Assembly (NCBI RefSeq): GCF_004364865.1
Contig: NZ_SOAU01000001.1
Span: 2,822,001 to 2,886,000, forward strand
Direction: 5' to 3'
Length of the DNA stretch: 64,000 nt
From: Ilumatobacter fluminis
GTDB lineage: Bacteria; Actinomycetota; Acidimicrobiia; Acidimicrobiales; Ilumatobacteraceae
Below the pieces are notes generated by a model that was not told the DNA's origin, made no database searches, and saw only the letters and a list, made by a program, of their open reading frames with translations. Shown here one piece after another: positions 42,947-51,440 of the stretch. The position numbers were made by a program, and so were the translations under genes. Each line of letters opens with the position of its first letter. Position 1 is the first letter of the stretch.

Positions 42947-43570
42947 TCAGATGATGCCGGCCTTCATCGCGTACGCGACGGCGTGCGACCGGTTCTTCAA
43001 ATCCAGCCGGCTCGTGAGCTCGTGGATGATGTTCTTGATCGTGCGTTCGCTGTACGCCATCGACGCTGCGATCTCGGCCGTGTCGTAGCCGTCGGCCAAC
43101 AAGCGCAGCACCTCGACCTCGCGCTCCGACATCCCCTGCGGACCGAGGCCGCGCGGGGCCAGGACGTCTCGCTGCAGACGGTTCATCTGGTGGAGCAACT
43201 TGCCCAACAGGTCGGGAGCCATCGCCCCTTCACCACGGGCGACGAGTTCGACGACCTCGGACAGGCGCTCCGGCGATGCCTCCCTCCGACGGAGCACGGC
43301 GCGAGCATCGCACTCGACCGCACGCAGCAGTGCCGCCTCGTCGAGGTTCGTGGCGACGAGCACGATGCGCGGGCAGCCGTCGCGCTGGATGCCCCTGACC
43401 GTTCGGGCAGCGGCGTCGTCGATCTCGTCGACCACGACGACGGACACGTCGGCGTCGTCGATGAAGCGCTCGTCGACGACGGAGATGCGCGGCCGGCCCC
43501 GGATCTGCGCGGCCACACCGGCCTGCGAGATCGGATCGCTCGCGTACACGAAGACCCCGACTCGGTCCAT
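42947..43570 (-). CDS. LuxR-type regulator with atypical receiver domain
   Basis: A 207-residue regulator heading the injection-system operon. The C-terminal LuxR helix-turn-helix (about 145-207) is canonical: MSEREVEVLRLLADGYDTAE, IAASMAYSERTIKNIIHELT. The N-terminal receiver-like domain reads VGVFVYASDPISQAGVAAQI with VVVVDEIDD at the phosphorylation position, but the conserved Lys is replaced by Arg (AVLRRREASPE) and the acidic pair is incomplete. It may respond to something other than phosphorylation. No sensor kinase is adjacent. The start at ATG 43570 is clear. It probably controls the operon it leads. Confidence 0.85.
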   Translation of the reverse strand: MDRVGVFVYASDPISQAGVAAQIRGRPRISVVDERFIDDADVSVVVVDEIDDAAARTVRGIQRDGCPRIVLVATNLDEAALLRAVECDARAVLRRREASPERLSEVVELVARGEGAMAPDLLGKLLHQMNRLQRDVLAPRGLGPQGMSEREVEVLRLLADGYDTAEIAASMAYSERTIKNIIHELTSRLDLKNRSHAVAYAMKAGII

Positions 43571-43644
43571 AGGTTCCCAACCCTTCGTTCGGAGCCGGCT
43601 CCACACCGGCGTCGGCCGACACCGTCCCACGCGCCCCGCACCGG

Positions 43645-43666
43645 CCGCGCAACGACCGCGCAACGA
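43645..43666. promoter_or_regulatory. Perfect tandem 11-bp direct repeat (SARP-box-like)
   Basis: Two head-to-tail copies of CCGCGCAACGA lie 75-96 bp upstream of the LuxR-type gene. An 11-bp period matches the spacing of known SARP operators. The window encodes one SARP-type regulator, at 16252-19014. Binding is inferred. Confidence 0.45.
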
Positions 43667-43756
43667 GCCTGCTGACGCCGCCTGCGAGCGACCGGCCCGA
43701 CGTTCTCGGCGTGGCCGTCGACTCGTGGAGCAGCTCCCCAACGGGCGGGACGCGAG

Positions 43757-43770
43757 TGCCCGAACGGGCA
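43757..43770. promoter_or_regulatory. TGCCCGAACGGGCA palindrome in the divergent promoter region
   Basis: A 14-bp inverted repeat lies 56 bp upstream of the membrane gene at 43827 and 187 bp upstream of the LuxR-type gene on the other strand. The same 14-mer recurs at 47690-47703. It has the size and symmetry of a dimeric regulator site. Confidence 0.55.
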
Positions 43771-43826
43771 GCGGAGCGACCACATCTCCGCCCGACCGCA
43801 CCGCGCCGGCTCCGTACCGTGATCTC

Positions 43827-45230
43827 ATGGGCGCCAGTGCAGCTTTCGATCGTCCCACGCTCCCGGTCGAACCGGGCGCGTCCGCCGAGGTACGCCTCCG
43901 GGTCCGGAACACCGGCGACGTCGTCGACTCGTTCACGTTCGAATCGGTGGGCATCGCACCGAACTGGGTGACGTTCGAACCCGTCGAGGTCCGCTTGTTC
44001 CCCGAGACGGAGGAGTTCGTGACGGTCCGCGTGTCGCCGCCACGCGCCTCCGACACGCCGCTGGGCGAGCTGACCTTCGCCGTCCGGGTCATCTCGGCCG
44101 AGGACCCCGACGGATCCGTCGCCGAGGAACTCACGCTCGTCATCGGCGACTTCGGGCAGCGATTCGGCGAGCTGCACCCGAAGACGTCGACCGGGCGGAC
44201 CAAGGGCGTTCACGAACTCGCCGTCGACAATTTCGGCAACACCGAGATCACCCCGAGTTTCGAGGGGATCCAACCCGACGGCCTGCTGACCGTCGAGATC
44301 AAGCCACCCTCGGTCGAGGTCGCGCCCGGCACGGCTGCCCTCGCGACGGTGACGGTACGGCCACGCAAGCGGTTCTGGCGCGGCCAGCCGAAGTCGATCC
44401 CGTTCCAGGTCGTCGTCCAGGAAGGCGAGGACGAACCGCAGCTGATCGATGCGAACTTCCTCCAGCAGCCGATGGTGCCGAAGTGGTTCTGGAAGGCGTT
44501 GCTCGCTCTGCTGGCGCTCCTGATCCTGCTGTTCCTGCTGTGGAAGCTGCTGCTCGAGCCGTCGGTCGAGTCGACGGCACGTGACTCGGCGGAGGAGGTC
44601 GTCGACGAGAAGATCGCCGAGGCGGTCGACCCGATCGAACAGCGCCTCGACGAGGCCGGAATCCCCGAAGCGGGAGCCGGTGACGGTGGAGGAGGCGGTG
44701 GTGGCGGTGGCGGTGAGACCACCGCGCCGACGACGGCGGCTCCGACGACCGCTCCCCCGGTCGTGGTGCCGGTGACGACCGCCCCGCCCGGGCCGACGAC
44801 GACGCCGGCCCCCGGCGAGACGACCACCACGACCAGCACCACGATCGCCCCGATCACCGAGACCGGGCCGTTCGACTTCCGGATCGAGGTGTTCGACCAG
44901 CCCGGCGGCGCCGGCACGAACTCGTCGCAGAACGTCTCCGCCGGCACGCAACTCGAGGTCACCGACATCGTGTTCCAGAACCCGACCGGGGCCTCGGGCG
45001 AGATCATCGTCAGCCGGTCGGGCAGCCCACTGTTCACGGTGAACATGGCGAACTTCCGCGACCTCGACTACCACTTCGTGGCCCCGTTCGTCTTCGACGC
45101 CGGTGAGTCGATCGATGTCCAGGTCGTGTGCGCCACCGCCGGCACCATCGAGCCACGGCGAGACGAACCGAGCCCGGGCGCCTGCCGAGCCGCCGTCCTC
45201 TTCGCCGGCTACTCCACCACCACCAGCTGA
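43827..45230 (+). CDS. Ig-like membrane protein adjacent to the injection-system operon
   Basis: A 467-residue protein divergent from the operon. Residues 1-200 form two Ig-like beta-sandwich units ([57 protein letters not shown]) that lie before the membrane helix at about 218-244 ([20 protein letters not shown]). With no signal peptide they are probably cytosolic. Beyond the helix come a short helical part, a Gly run, a Thr/Pro linker and an external beta domain ([20 protein letters not shown], two Cys). Streptomyces CIS use a membrane partner for contraction; this protein has a suitable layout, but homology is not shown. Confidence 0.8.
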   Translation: MGASAAFDRPTLPVEPGASAEVRLRVRNTGDVVDSFTFESVGIAPNWVTFEPVEVRLFPETEEFVTVRVSPPRASDTPLGELTFAVRVISAEDPDGSVAEELTLVIGDFGQRFGELHPKTSTGRTKGVHELAVDNFGNTEITPSFEGIQPDGLLTVEIKPPSVEVAPGTAALATVTVRPRKRFWRGQPKSIPFQVVVQEGEDEPQLIDANFLQQPMVPKWFWKALLALLALLILLFLLWKLLLEPSVESTARDSAEEVVDEKIAEAVDPIEQRLDEAGIPEAGAGDGGGGGGGGGGETTAPTTAAPTTAPPVVVPVTTAPPGPTTTPAPGETTTTTSTTIAPITETGPFDFRIEVFDQPGGAGTNSSQNVSAGTQLEVTDIVFQNPTGASGEIIVSRSGSPLFTVNMANFRDLDYHFVAPFVFDAGESIDVQVVCATAGTIEPRRDEPSPGACRAAVLFAGYSTTTS

Positions 45231-45256
45231 GTCGCAACCCCACCCCGGCCCGGCCA

Positions 45257-45430
45257 CCAGGCGATTCAATTCACCAGGCGTCCACCACCACCCACCACCC
45301 CGGACACCCAGGCGATTCAATCCACCAGGCGTCCACCACCACCCACCACCCGTGGGCACCCAGGCGATTCAATCCACCAGGCGTCCACCCCCCGGACACC
45401 CAGGCGATTCAATCCACCAGGCGTCCGCCT
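45257..45430. repeat. Four-copy direct repeat in a convergent intergenic gap
   Basis: Copies begin at 45257, 45308, 45360 and 45400. Each carries CCAGGCGATTCAATCCACCA followed by GGCGTCC, with one base changed in the first copy. Spacers are C/A-rich and shorten from about 24 to 13 bases. It fills nearly the whole gap between two converging genes. Spacers are not unique protospacer-like sequences, so it is not a CRISPR. Confidence 0.85.
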
Positions 45431-45434
45431 GGGA

Positions 45435-47627
45435 TCAGCGGGAGACGTGATTGCGAGCGAGGCGGTCGAGGGTGGCCAGGTTGCCCTGGGGACGCATCGG
45501 CGAGGGGACGATCCGGAGATCGGCGGGCTCGGCGTCGTAGTCGACCGTCGCCACGTCGTCGGCCTGCACGACGCCCTGGGGCGTGCCGTCCAGGACGAGC
45601 CACTGCACGACGAAACGCCCGCCTGCGTCGGTGGATGCCGACTGCGGCGGCGAACCGGCCAGGCTGACCTGCACCGACGTCGACGCCGGATACCCCGTCC
45701 CCGTGACCGACACGACCTGGCCACCACCGGCGACCTCCGGCGACACCTCGAGTTCGACCTCGTAGCGGCCCGCTCCCCGCAGTGGTGCGGCGGCGAAGGT
45801 CCCACTGGTCCCCGACGCCGAGACCGCAGCCGAGCGTGATCCGCCGGCCGTCGGCGTGAAACGGATCTCGAGCGGGCACGACGCACCCGGCGCGAGGGCC
45901 TCGTCGGTACATCCGTCGTCGATGATGGAGAAGTCGGCGGTCGCCACACCGGCGATCCCCACCGATTGCACCGTCACGGCGATGTCGCCCACGTTCGTCA
46001 CCGTGGCATCCCGGGTCGGGGCGGCCTGTCCGACGACCGACGAGTCGAACACGATCGGACTCGGCGTGATCGACAGTCCCACGTTCTGCGGCGTCCCGGG
46101 TTGCGTCGTCGTGGTCACCGTCGAAATCGTCGTCGTCGTGACGCGGGGCGGCGGTGTCCCCGGGTCGAACGAACCGATGAGGCGGCCGGTCGCGAGGAGC
46201 GGAATACCGGGATACGAGTTGTCCCGGACGCGCAACTCTCCGGTCGACTGGCCTTGCGTCTGGGCGAGAAAGCGAACGGTCACCTGACACGACTGGCCCG
46301 GGTGGAGCACCGCCGGGCAGTTCTCGGACCGGACCTGGAACGGCCCTGTGGACTCGATCGCTGTGACGCGCCAGCCCGACGGCCCGACGTTCGTCACGGT
46401 GCTCGTCCGATCGGTCGGTCCCGGCACCGTGCCGTAGTCGATGGACTGCACCGTGAGCACGGGTCGTCGCTCTCGGACCAACGCCTGTCGTTGCTGGAAG
46501 CGACCGATCTCGCCGGGCTGGTCGACGTACAGGAACGGATACGGGCTGATCCAACCCACCCATCGTCCGTGTTCGGACACCACCGGGTCGGAGGCGGTCA
46601 CGAACGAGTTGACGCCGGGCAACGTGTAGCTGACGAACTCGGCCGGGGTCGACGTCGCCCATCGGTCTCCGGACGTCGTGATGTAGACGTAGCTGTTGTC
46701 CCCGCCGAAGAGTCGATAAGCGAGGTGTCGCCCGTCGTTGCTGAGGTAGGCGTCGGACGCCGGCAACACCGGGCGGTTCTGACCGGCGGACCGGTCGAGC
46801 ACCGTGATCGTCCCGAGTTCGTAGTTGCGATACGCGACGAGCGTCGCGTCACCCGACATCGACACGCGGTTGGCCGTCGAGGCGATGCCCTGGAACGAAC
46901 CGCTGGCCACATCGACGATGTACAGCTCGGAGAAATCGAGTCCACCGAAGCTGTTCGGACCGGCGCCGGCGATCGCCGCCAGCGTCGCCCCGTTGTCGGA
47001 GATCGCCAACTCCGCTGCGCCCCAACCCTGGGAGGGCAGCGGCAGCAGCGCTTCCGTGGCGAGCGCATCACCGTTCAGTGTGTAGACGAAGATGCCGTCG
47101 GCGGCCGGGAACGCGATCACCGAGCCATCGGCGTCGACGGCGGCGGAGCCGAGGATCTGCCGGTCCGCGTACCCGAGGAACGTCGAGTTGCCGGAACACC
47201 GGTTGAAGCGCACGAGTGGGTACAGCGAGCGGTCGGAGATCGGGATGGGCGGCATCCTGAAACCGATCACGCAGCCGTCGTCGCTCAGGCCGTGAAAGCG
47301 CCCGTTCGGCGGGTTCGGCACCGCCACCGACGGTTCGGTCCGCACCCGCATGAGTGGGCTGATCGTCTCGTTCGGCGAGTACTCGTACGACACGACGTGA
47401 CCGAGCGCCGACATCGACGGGTTCTCGGCGTCGGTGAACAGTGGGCTTCCCGACGGTTCGTACGACGCCAATTCGGCGGGGACGAACGGGTCTTGTGCGT
47501 CGACCGGGCCGGTGCCGCCCGTCACCGAAGCGACGGCGACGCCGGCAAGCGCCGCCGCGGCCACCGCGACGCGCACCCGCGACGACGTTCCGGCGTTGCC
47601 GCCCCGCGTGCGTCGGCCCAGTGCCAC
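45435..47627 (-). CDS. Secreted beta-propeller and Ig-like (choice-of-anchor D type) protein
   Basis: A 730-residue secreted protein. A signal peptide (VRVAVAAAALAGVAVASVTGG, then VDAQD) is followed by a TolB/WD40-like propeller at about 50-390, with repeats such as LAISDNGATLAAIAG, VSMSGDATLVAYRNY and LSNDGRHLAYRLFG. Two ASH/SPD-2-like Ig domains follow (TSTVTNVGPSGWRVTAIEST; RDATVTNVGDIAVTVQSVGI), joined by a Thr/Pro linker, then a final Ig-like domain (VVSVTGTGYPASTSVQVSLA). Several cysteine pairs are present. It starts with GTG 62 bp downstream of the palindrome shared with the injection-system region. Its function is unknown; it may be a surface or matrix protein. Confidence 0.8.
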   Translation of the reverse strand: MALGRRTRGGNAGTSSRVRVAVAAAALAGVAVASVTGGTGPVDAQDPFVPAELASYEPSGSPLFTDAENPSMSALGHVVSYEYSPNETISPLMRVRTEPSVAVPNPPNGRFHGLSDDGCVIGFRMPPIPISDRSLYPLVRFNRCSGNSTFLGYADRQILGSAAVDADGSVIAFPAADGIFVYTLNGDALATEALLPLPSQGWGAAELAISDNGATLAAIAGAGPNSFGGLDFSELYIVDVASGSFQGIASTANRVSMSGDATLVAYRNYELGTITVLDRSAGQNRPVLPASDAYLSNDGRHLAYRLFGGDNSYVYITTSGDRWATSTPAEFVSYTLPGVNSFVTASDPVVSEHGRWVGWISPYPFLYVDQPGEIGRFQQRQALVRERRPVLTVQSIDYGTVPGPTDRTSTVTNVGPSGWRVTAIESTGPFQVRSENCPAVLHPGQSCQVTVRFLAQTQGQSTGELRVRDNSYPGIPLLATGRLIGSFDPGTPPPRVTTTTISTVTTTTQPGTPQNVGLSITPSPIVFDSSVVGQAAPTRDATVTNVGDIAVTVQSVGIAGVATADFSIIDDGCTDEALAPGASCPLEIRFTPTAGGSRSAAVSASGTSGTFAAAPLRGAGRYEVELEVSPEVAGGGQVVSVTGTGYPASTSVQVSLAGSPPQSASTDAGGRFVVQWLVLDGTPQGVVQADDVATVDYDAEPADLRIVPSPMRPQGNLATLDRLARNHVSR

Positions 47628-47689
47628 ACATCAACGGTACGGCAGCACGGTTCGGCGAGCCACCGGATTGGCCCCGACGTCGGCAAGTG

Positions 47690-47703
47690 TGCCCGAACGG
47701 GCA
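47690..47703. promoter_or_regulatory. TGCCCGAACGGGCA palindrome upstream of the propeller gene
   Basis: Identical in all 14 bases to the site at 43757-43770 and extended here to a 16-bp palindrome, GTGCCCGAACGGGCAC. It lies 62 bp upstream of the GTG start at 47627, a normal operator position. Confidence 0.55.
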
Positions 47704-47725
47704 CCGGTGGCGGTCGCCGCCCGGT

Positions 47726-48766
47726 TCAGATCTCGGCGGCGCGCTCGGCGGAGACGTCGAGCGACAACCCGATGCGTGCGAACAGGGCGTCGAGGTCGAC
47801 GCCCTCGGTGCTCTTCTGACCGGCTCGGTAGCGGGCGTACACACCGTGGAGGATGCAGGCCGTCTTCCAGGCGTTGAACGCACGGTAGAACGCCAGGTCG
47901 GACAGGTCGGCGCCGGTGGCCTCGGCGTACCGGGCGATGAGGTCGTCGCGGCTCGGGAAGCCGGGCAGTGCCGTTGCCGGATCCGCCCCGTAGACGCCCG
48001 CATCGCCGGGCTCGACCCAGGCGTTGATGGAATAGGCGAAGTCGGCCAGCGGGTCGCCGAGCGTGGCGATCTCCCAGTCGAGCACGGCCGTGACCTCGCC
48101 ATCGGGCGAGAACATGCAGTTGTGCGGACCGAAGTCGCCGTGCACGACCCGCGCCGGACCCTGCTCGGGCAGGTTGGCATTGAACAGCTCGTGCAACTCG
48201 TGGGCGCGGGGATCGTCGTGCTCGGCAAACGGCACCGACGCGGTCCACGATCCGTACCACGTCTTGAGCTGGCGGGCGACGTAGCCGTCGGGGCGGCCGA
48301 GCTCGGCGAGCCCGACGTCGGTCGGTTCGATCGAGTGCAGTGCTGCGAGCGTGTCGATGAACGATTCGCCGGCCCGTTTCCGGGCGGCTTCGGGCAACCA
48401 GTCGCGCACCTCGGCGCCCGAGTACAGCGCCGCGCCGTCGACCTTGCCCATCACGTAGAAGTGGACCTCGCACAGCTCCCGGTCGTCGACGTAGGCGATC
48501 GGTTCGGCGACGGGAACGGCGGTGGGCCACAGCCCGTCGATGATCCGGTACTCGCGCCACATGTCGTGCGCTTTGGGGAGCAGCTCGCCCTGCGGCGGAC
48601 GACGGATCACCAACTCGCGACCGTCGGCCGAGGTGAGCAGGTACGTCAGGTTCGAGTGTCCACCCGGCAGCCGTGTCCAGGTGAACGGACCGGTGACGTC
48701 CGTGGCGGTCGGGAGCCAGCGTTCGATGGCGATCGGGTCGAAACCGACGACGTCGGAGTGGGTCAT
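47726..48766 (-). CDS. Phosphotransferase family protein (APH/ACAD10 type)
   Basis: A 346-residue kinase-fold protein of the aminoglycoside phosphotransferase superfamily, closest in pattern to the ACAD10/11-like group linked to acyl-CoA metabolism. Key motifs are RLPGGHSNLTYLL (Gly-rich loop), ELVIRRPP, the catalytic VVHGDFGPHNCMF (HGDxxxxN) and the metal-binding VLDWEIATLGDPLADFAYSI. The start is ATG 48766. These proteins are not antibiotic-resistance factors as a rule; they probably phosphorylate hydroxy-acyl substrates. No acyl-CoA dehydrogenase is adjacent. Confidence 0.85.
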   Translation of the reverse strand: MTHSDVVGFDPIAIERWLPTATDVTGPFTWTRLPGGHSNLTYLLTSADGRELVIRRPPQGELLPKAHDMWREYRIIDGLWPTAVPVAEPIAYVDDRELCEVHFYVMGKVDGAALYSGAEVRDWLPEAARKRAGESFIDTLAALHSIEPTDVGLAELGRPDGYVARQLKTWYGSWTASVPFAEHDDPRAHELHELFNANLPEQGPARVVHGDFGPHNCMFSPDGEVTAVLDWEIATLGDPLADFAYSINAWVEPGDAGVYGADPATALPGFPSRDDLIARYAEATGADLSDLAFYRAFNAWKTACILHGVYARYRAGQKSTEGVDLDALFARIGLSLDVSAERAAEI

Positions 48767-48827
48767 GCGTGCCAGCGTGCCATCACCGTCACAGCTCGGA
48801 CGAAACGGGCGCCCGCGAACCTCCTGG

Positions 48828-50060
48828 TCAGCGGGCGACACCCGACATCACGACGACGACGTGTTCGTGCACGTGCAGTTCGTCGGCGATGGTGAGTACG
48901 CCGGCGAGCCCCGCCGACCCGGTGGCGCTGACCCGATAGCCGGCATCGGTCGCGAGGCGGTGAGCCCGCTCGATGTCGGATTCGGCGGCAACGATCGGGC
49001 GGCCGTTCGACTCGACCATGCCATCGAAGTCGGCGATCCAGTCATAGGTCTCGTCGTCGAGGATCCCGTCGGCGAGCGACTGCGGGTCGGCCCACGGGCG
49101 CATCACCTGCGACCAGTAGCGGTGGGGCTGGTCGATCGCGGTCGCACGTTCCCATGCCTCGGCCAGTGGGGCACACCCCTCGGCCTGGACCGTGTCGAGC
49201 CGGACCGAGCGTCCGAGGCCGGCGCCGACGGATGCGGCGAACGCGCCGCCGCCCACCTGGATCACGACCCGGTCGAGTTCGACGCCCGCCGCAGCGGCCT
49301 GGTCAGCGATCTCCCATCCGATGGTGCGGCCGCCGTCGAGGCAGTAGGCGTTCTCGGGTCCCTGCACGGTGAACGGGATCGCCCCCTGATCGCGCGCTTC
49401 TCGGAACCGCAGCATCGCCGGATCACCGGGCGGATCGTCGTCGCGGCGTTCGCACCGGTGGATCCGTGCACCGAGGCCGTCGAGACGTTCGCCGAACGCG
49501 TCGTCCATCCAGGTCGGCACGTAGACGTCGAGCGGCCAGTCGGCTTCGGCCGCGAGGGTCGCCGCGGCGAGGGCGGCGTTGCCGCACGAGGCGATCGCGA
49601 GCGGCTGTCGGTTCTTCGACATGCGAAGCCGCTCGGCGGCCTTGAGATGGAGCAGGATCGATGCCAGATGACGTGCCTTGTGCGAACCGGCGACGTTGCC
49701 CGTCTCGTCTTTCACCCACACACCCGTGCCGACGTCGGCCGAGAGTGCGTCCGAACGCTCGAACGGGGTCACACGGAACGCTCCGGCGACCTCGTTCGTC
49801 AGGGCGACACACGCATCGACGGTCATGCCGTTGGCGCGGGCGAACGCCCACCAGGCGAGGCGCGGGCCATACCGAAGGAACGGGTTCTCGTCGTCTGCAG
49901 CACCGAGTTCGTCGGGGACGATCGAGGCGTCGACGTCGAGCAGGTGCAGCACGTGGTACGGATCGGCGGTCGTCGCACGGGGGCAGCGCCACGTGAACGG
50001 TTCGGCGATGTCGACGGTGGTACCGCACACGGCACACCGCCACCCGGCGATCACGTCCAC
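48828..50060 (-). CDS. Threonine synthase-like PLP enzyme
   Basis: A ~410-residue fold-type II PLP enzyme. The N-terminus has a zinc-ribbon-like start (WRCAVCGTTVDIAEPFTWRC) as in many threonine synthases. The cofactor lysine lies in NVAGSHKARHLASILL, the phosphate loop in IASCGNAALAAATLA, and another glycine loop in VVIQVGGGAFAASVGAGLG. The C-terminus ATGSAGLAGVLTI is typical. Start choice is uncertain: GTG at 50060 or 50054, or upstream at 50126. Substrate is uncertain; threonine synthase, threonine dehydratase or diaminopropionate lyase are all possible. Confidence 0.75.
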   Translation of the reverse strand: MDVIAGWRCAVCGTTVDIAEPFTWRCPRATTADPYHVLHLLDVDASIVPDELGAADDENPFLRYGPRLAWWAFARANGMTVDACVALTNEVAGAFRVTPFERSDALSADVGTGVWVKDETGNVAGSHKARHLASILLHLKAAERLRMSKNRQPLAIASCGNAALAAATLAAEADWPLDVYVPTWMDDAFGERLDGLGARIHRCERRDDDPPGDPAMLRFREARDQGAIPFTVQGPENAYCLDGGRTIGWEIADQAAAAGVELDRVVIQVGGGAFAASVGAGLGRSVRLDTVQAEGCAPLAEAWERATAIDQPHRYWSQVMRPWADPQSLADGILDDETYDWIADFDGMVESNGRPIVAAESDIERAHRLATDAGYRVSATGSAGLAGVLTIADELHVHEHVVVVMSGVAR

Positions 50061-50216
50061 CCCCGTGTGTGCGCGGCCGTCCGATGTTCGTGCTGAGACA
50101 TGGCCGACACCCGCATCACCGTCCACCGTAGCGACCCCGTCGGCGAGCGACCTGAGGAGAACGTCACATCGGGCCGCGGCCACCTCCGACGGGCGCGCCA
50201 CTAGCGTCGATGCGAT

Positions 50217-51416
50217 ATGACCACCCGCCGTATCGCCGCCATCGGCGCCGTCGTCGTCGCGTTCTCGAGCTGTTCGGCGACGCTGCCCTCGACGGGCGAC
50301 GACCTCGATCCGGTCGTCGACGAGACGACGGCCGACACCGATCCGACCGCAACCGCTGGTTCCAACACGTCGCGCCCTGACGCGACGTCGACCGCTCCGG
50401 CGACCACGACCACGGTGCCGGCGACCACGACCACCGTGCCGGCGACGACGAGCACGACCACCAGCACCACGACGAGCACAACCACCAGCACCACGACCAC
50501 GACGACGCTCCCCCCGCTCGACGTCTACGACGCTGCCTGCGTCGTCCAGGTCGCGCCGGGCGAAGGGCTGCTCGAGATCGTCGACCGGTTCGACGACGAC
50601 ACCGTCGACATCGACACGGTCAAGGCGGAGAACGGTCTCGACACCGATGTGCTCGAACCGGCACAGCTGCTCGACGTGTGCGTCGACAACGGGCTGAACG
50701 ACATCGACGGGTCGACCCGTACCGAGCGCAACGCCGTGCTCGTGCAGCGTGAGGTCGAGGTGCAGCAGGCCAAACTGAACGAGCTGTTCGCCGGATACGG
50801 CATCCGCGAACTGCTCGTCGACGGCATCTCGGGTCCGGTGACCCGCCAACGTCTGTGTGCGTTCCGCCTCGCGGCCGGCCTCCCCGTCTCCACGGCCGAC
50901 ATGGTCGCCGGGAGCGAGGAGGAACAGCTCCTGATGTCGACCGAGACCCTGCCGACGCCGTTCACCTCGGCGTTGCTGGCCGAACGGTGGGTCCTGATCG
51001 ACGAGACGTGCCAGATCATGTTCGTCGGCCAGGGCACCGAACGACTGCAGTTCGTCTTCCCGACCTCGACCGGCACCGCCGAGTTCGACACCCGCCCCCA
51101 GAACCGCAGCCGGGTGTTCAAGTACGACTCCGCCAGCGACAACGGCGGTTGGCACGACAGCACCAGCTACCCGGCCGCCGAGGACAACCCCCTCAACGGC
51201 AACATGTACAAGCCGCTCTACTTCGATGGTGGGCAGGCGATCCACGGCGCCAACAACGTGCCGCGCTCCCCCGCCAGCAAGGGCTGCGCCCGCCTGCGGG
51301 TCGCCGACATGGATGCGCTCATCGGGTGGCTCGGCCTCGACGACGTGAGCGGCGTCACCTACGACACCGGCCGTATCAATCTGAACGTCAACGTGCAGGG
51401 CGCCTGGCAGGGCTGA
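50217..51416 (+). CDS. L,D-transpeptidase lipoprotein (YkuD)
   Basis: A 399-residue cell-wall enzyme. The lipobox is VVAFSSC near residue 19. A long Thr/Ser/Pro linker spans about 40-98. A LysM-like and a peptidoglycan-binding-like region follow (APGEGLLEIVDRFDDDTVDI; VDGISGPVTRQRLCAFR). The YkuD catalytic motif is HGANNVPRSPASKGCARL with His343 and Cys357. It would make 3-3 crosslinks in peptidoglycan. It is transcribed divergently from the threonine synthase-like gene. Confidence 0.9.
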   Translation: MTTRRIAAIGAVVVAFSSCSATLPSTGDDLDPVVDETTADTDPTATAGSNTSRPDATSTAPATTTTVPATTTTVPATTSTTTSTTTSTTTSTTTTTTLPPLDVYDAACVVQVAPGEGLLEIVDRFDDDTVDIDTVKAENGLDTDVLEPAQLLDVCVDNGLNDIDGSTRTERNAVLVQREVEVQQAKLNELFAGYGIRELLVDGISGPVTRQRLCAFRLAAGLPVSTADMVAGSEEEQLLMSTETLPTPFTSALLAERWVLIDETCQIMFVGQGTERLQFVFPTSTGTAEFDTRPQNRSRVFKYDSASDNGGWHDSTSYPAAEDNPLNGNMYKPLYFDGGQAIHGANNVPRSPASKGCARLRVADMDALIGWLGLDDVSGVTYDTGRINLNVNVQGAWQG

Positions 51417-51440
51417 CCAGCGCGGACGCGGCGGGCGACA

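Noticed and set aside
19051..43570. Prophage or type VI secretion system
   Set aside because: There are no capsid, terminase, portal or lysis genes and no TssJKLM, TssB/C or ClpV-like genes. The DUF4255, DUF4157 and AAA+ set is typical of eCIS.
45257..45430. CRISPR array or integron attachment sites
   Set aside because: Spacers between repeats are short, similar and C/A-rich; no cas or integrase gene is adjacent.
45128..45667. Short plus-strand frames across the 45.2-45.4 kb repeats
   Set aside because: Their translations are only the repeat read in two registers (His/Pro/Arg-rich) with no ribosome site.
47726..48766. Aminoglycoside resistance kinase
   Set aside because: The HGDxxxxN and DWE motifs are shared by the whole superfamily; the overall pattern is ACAD10-like and there is no mobile context.
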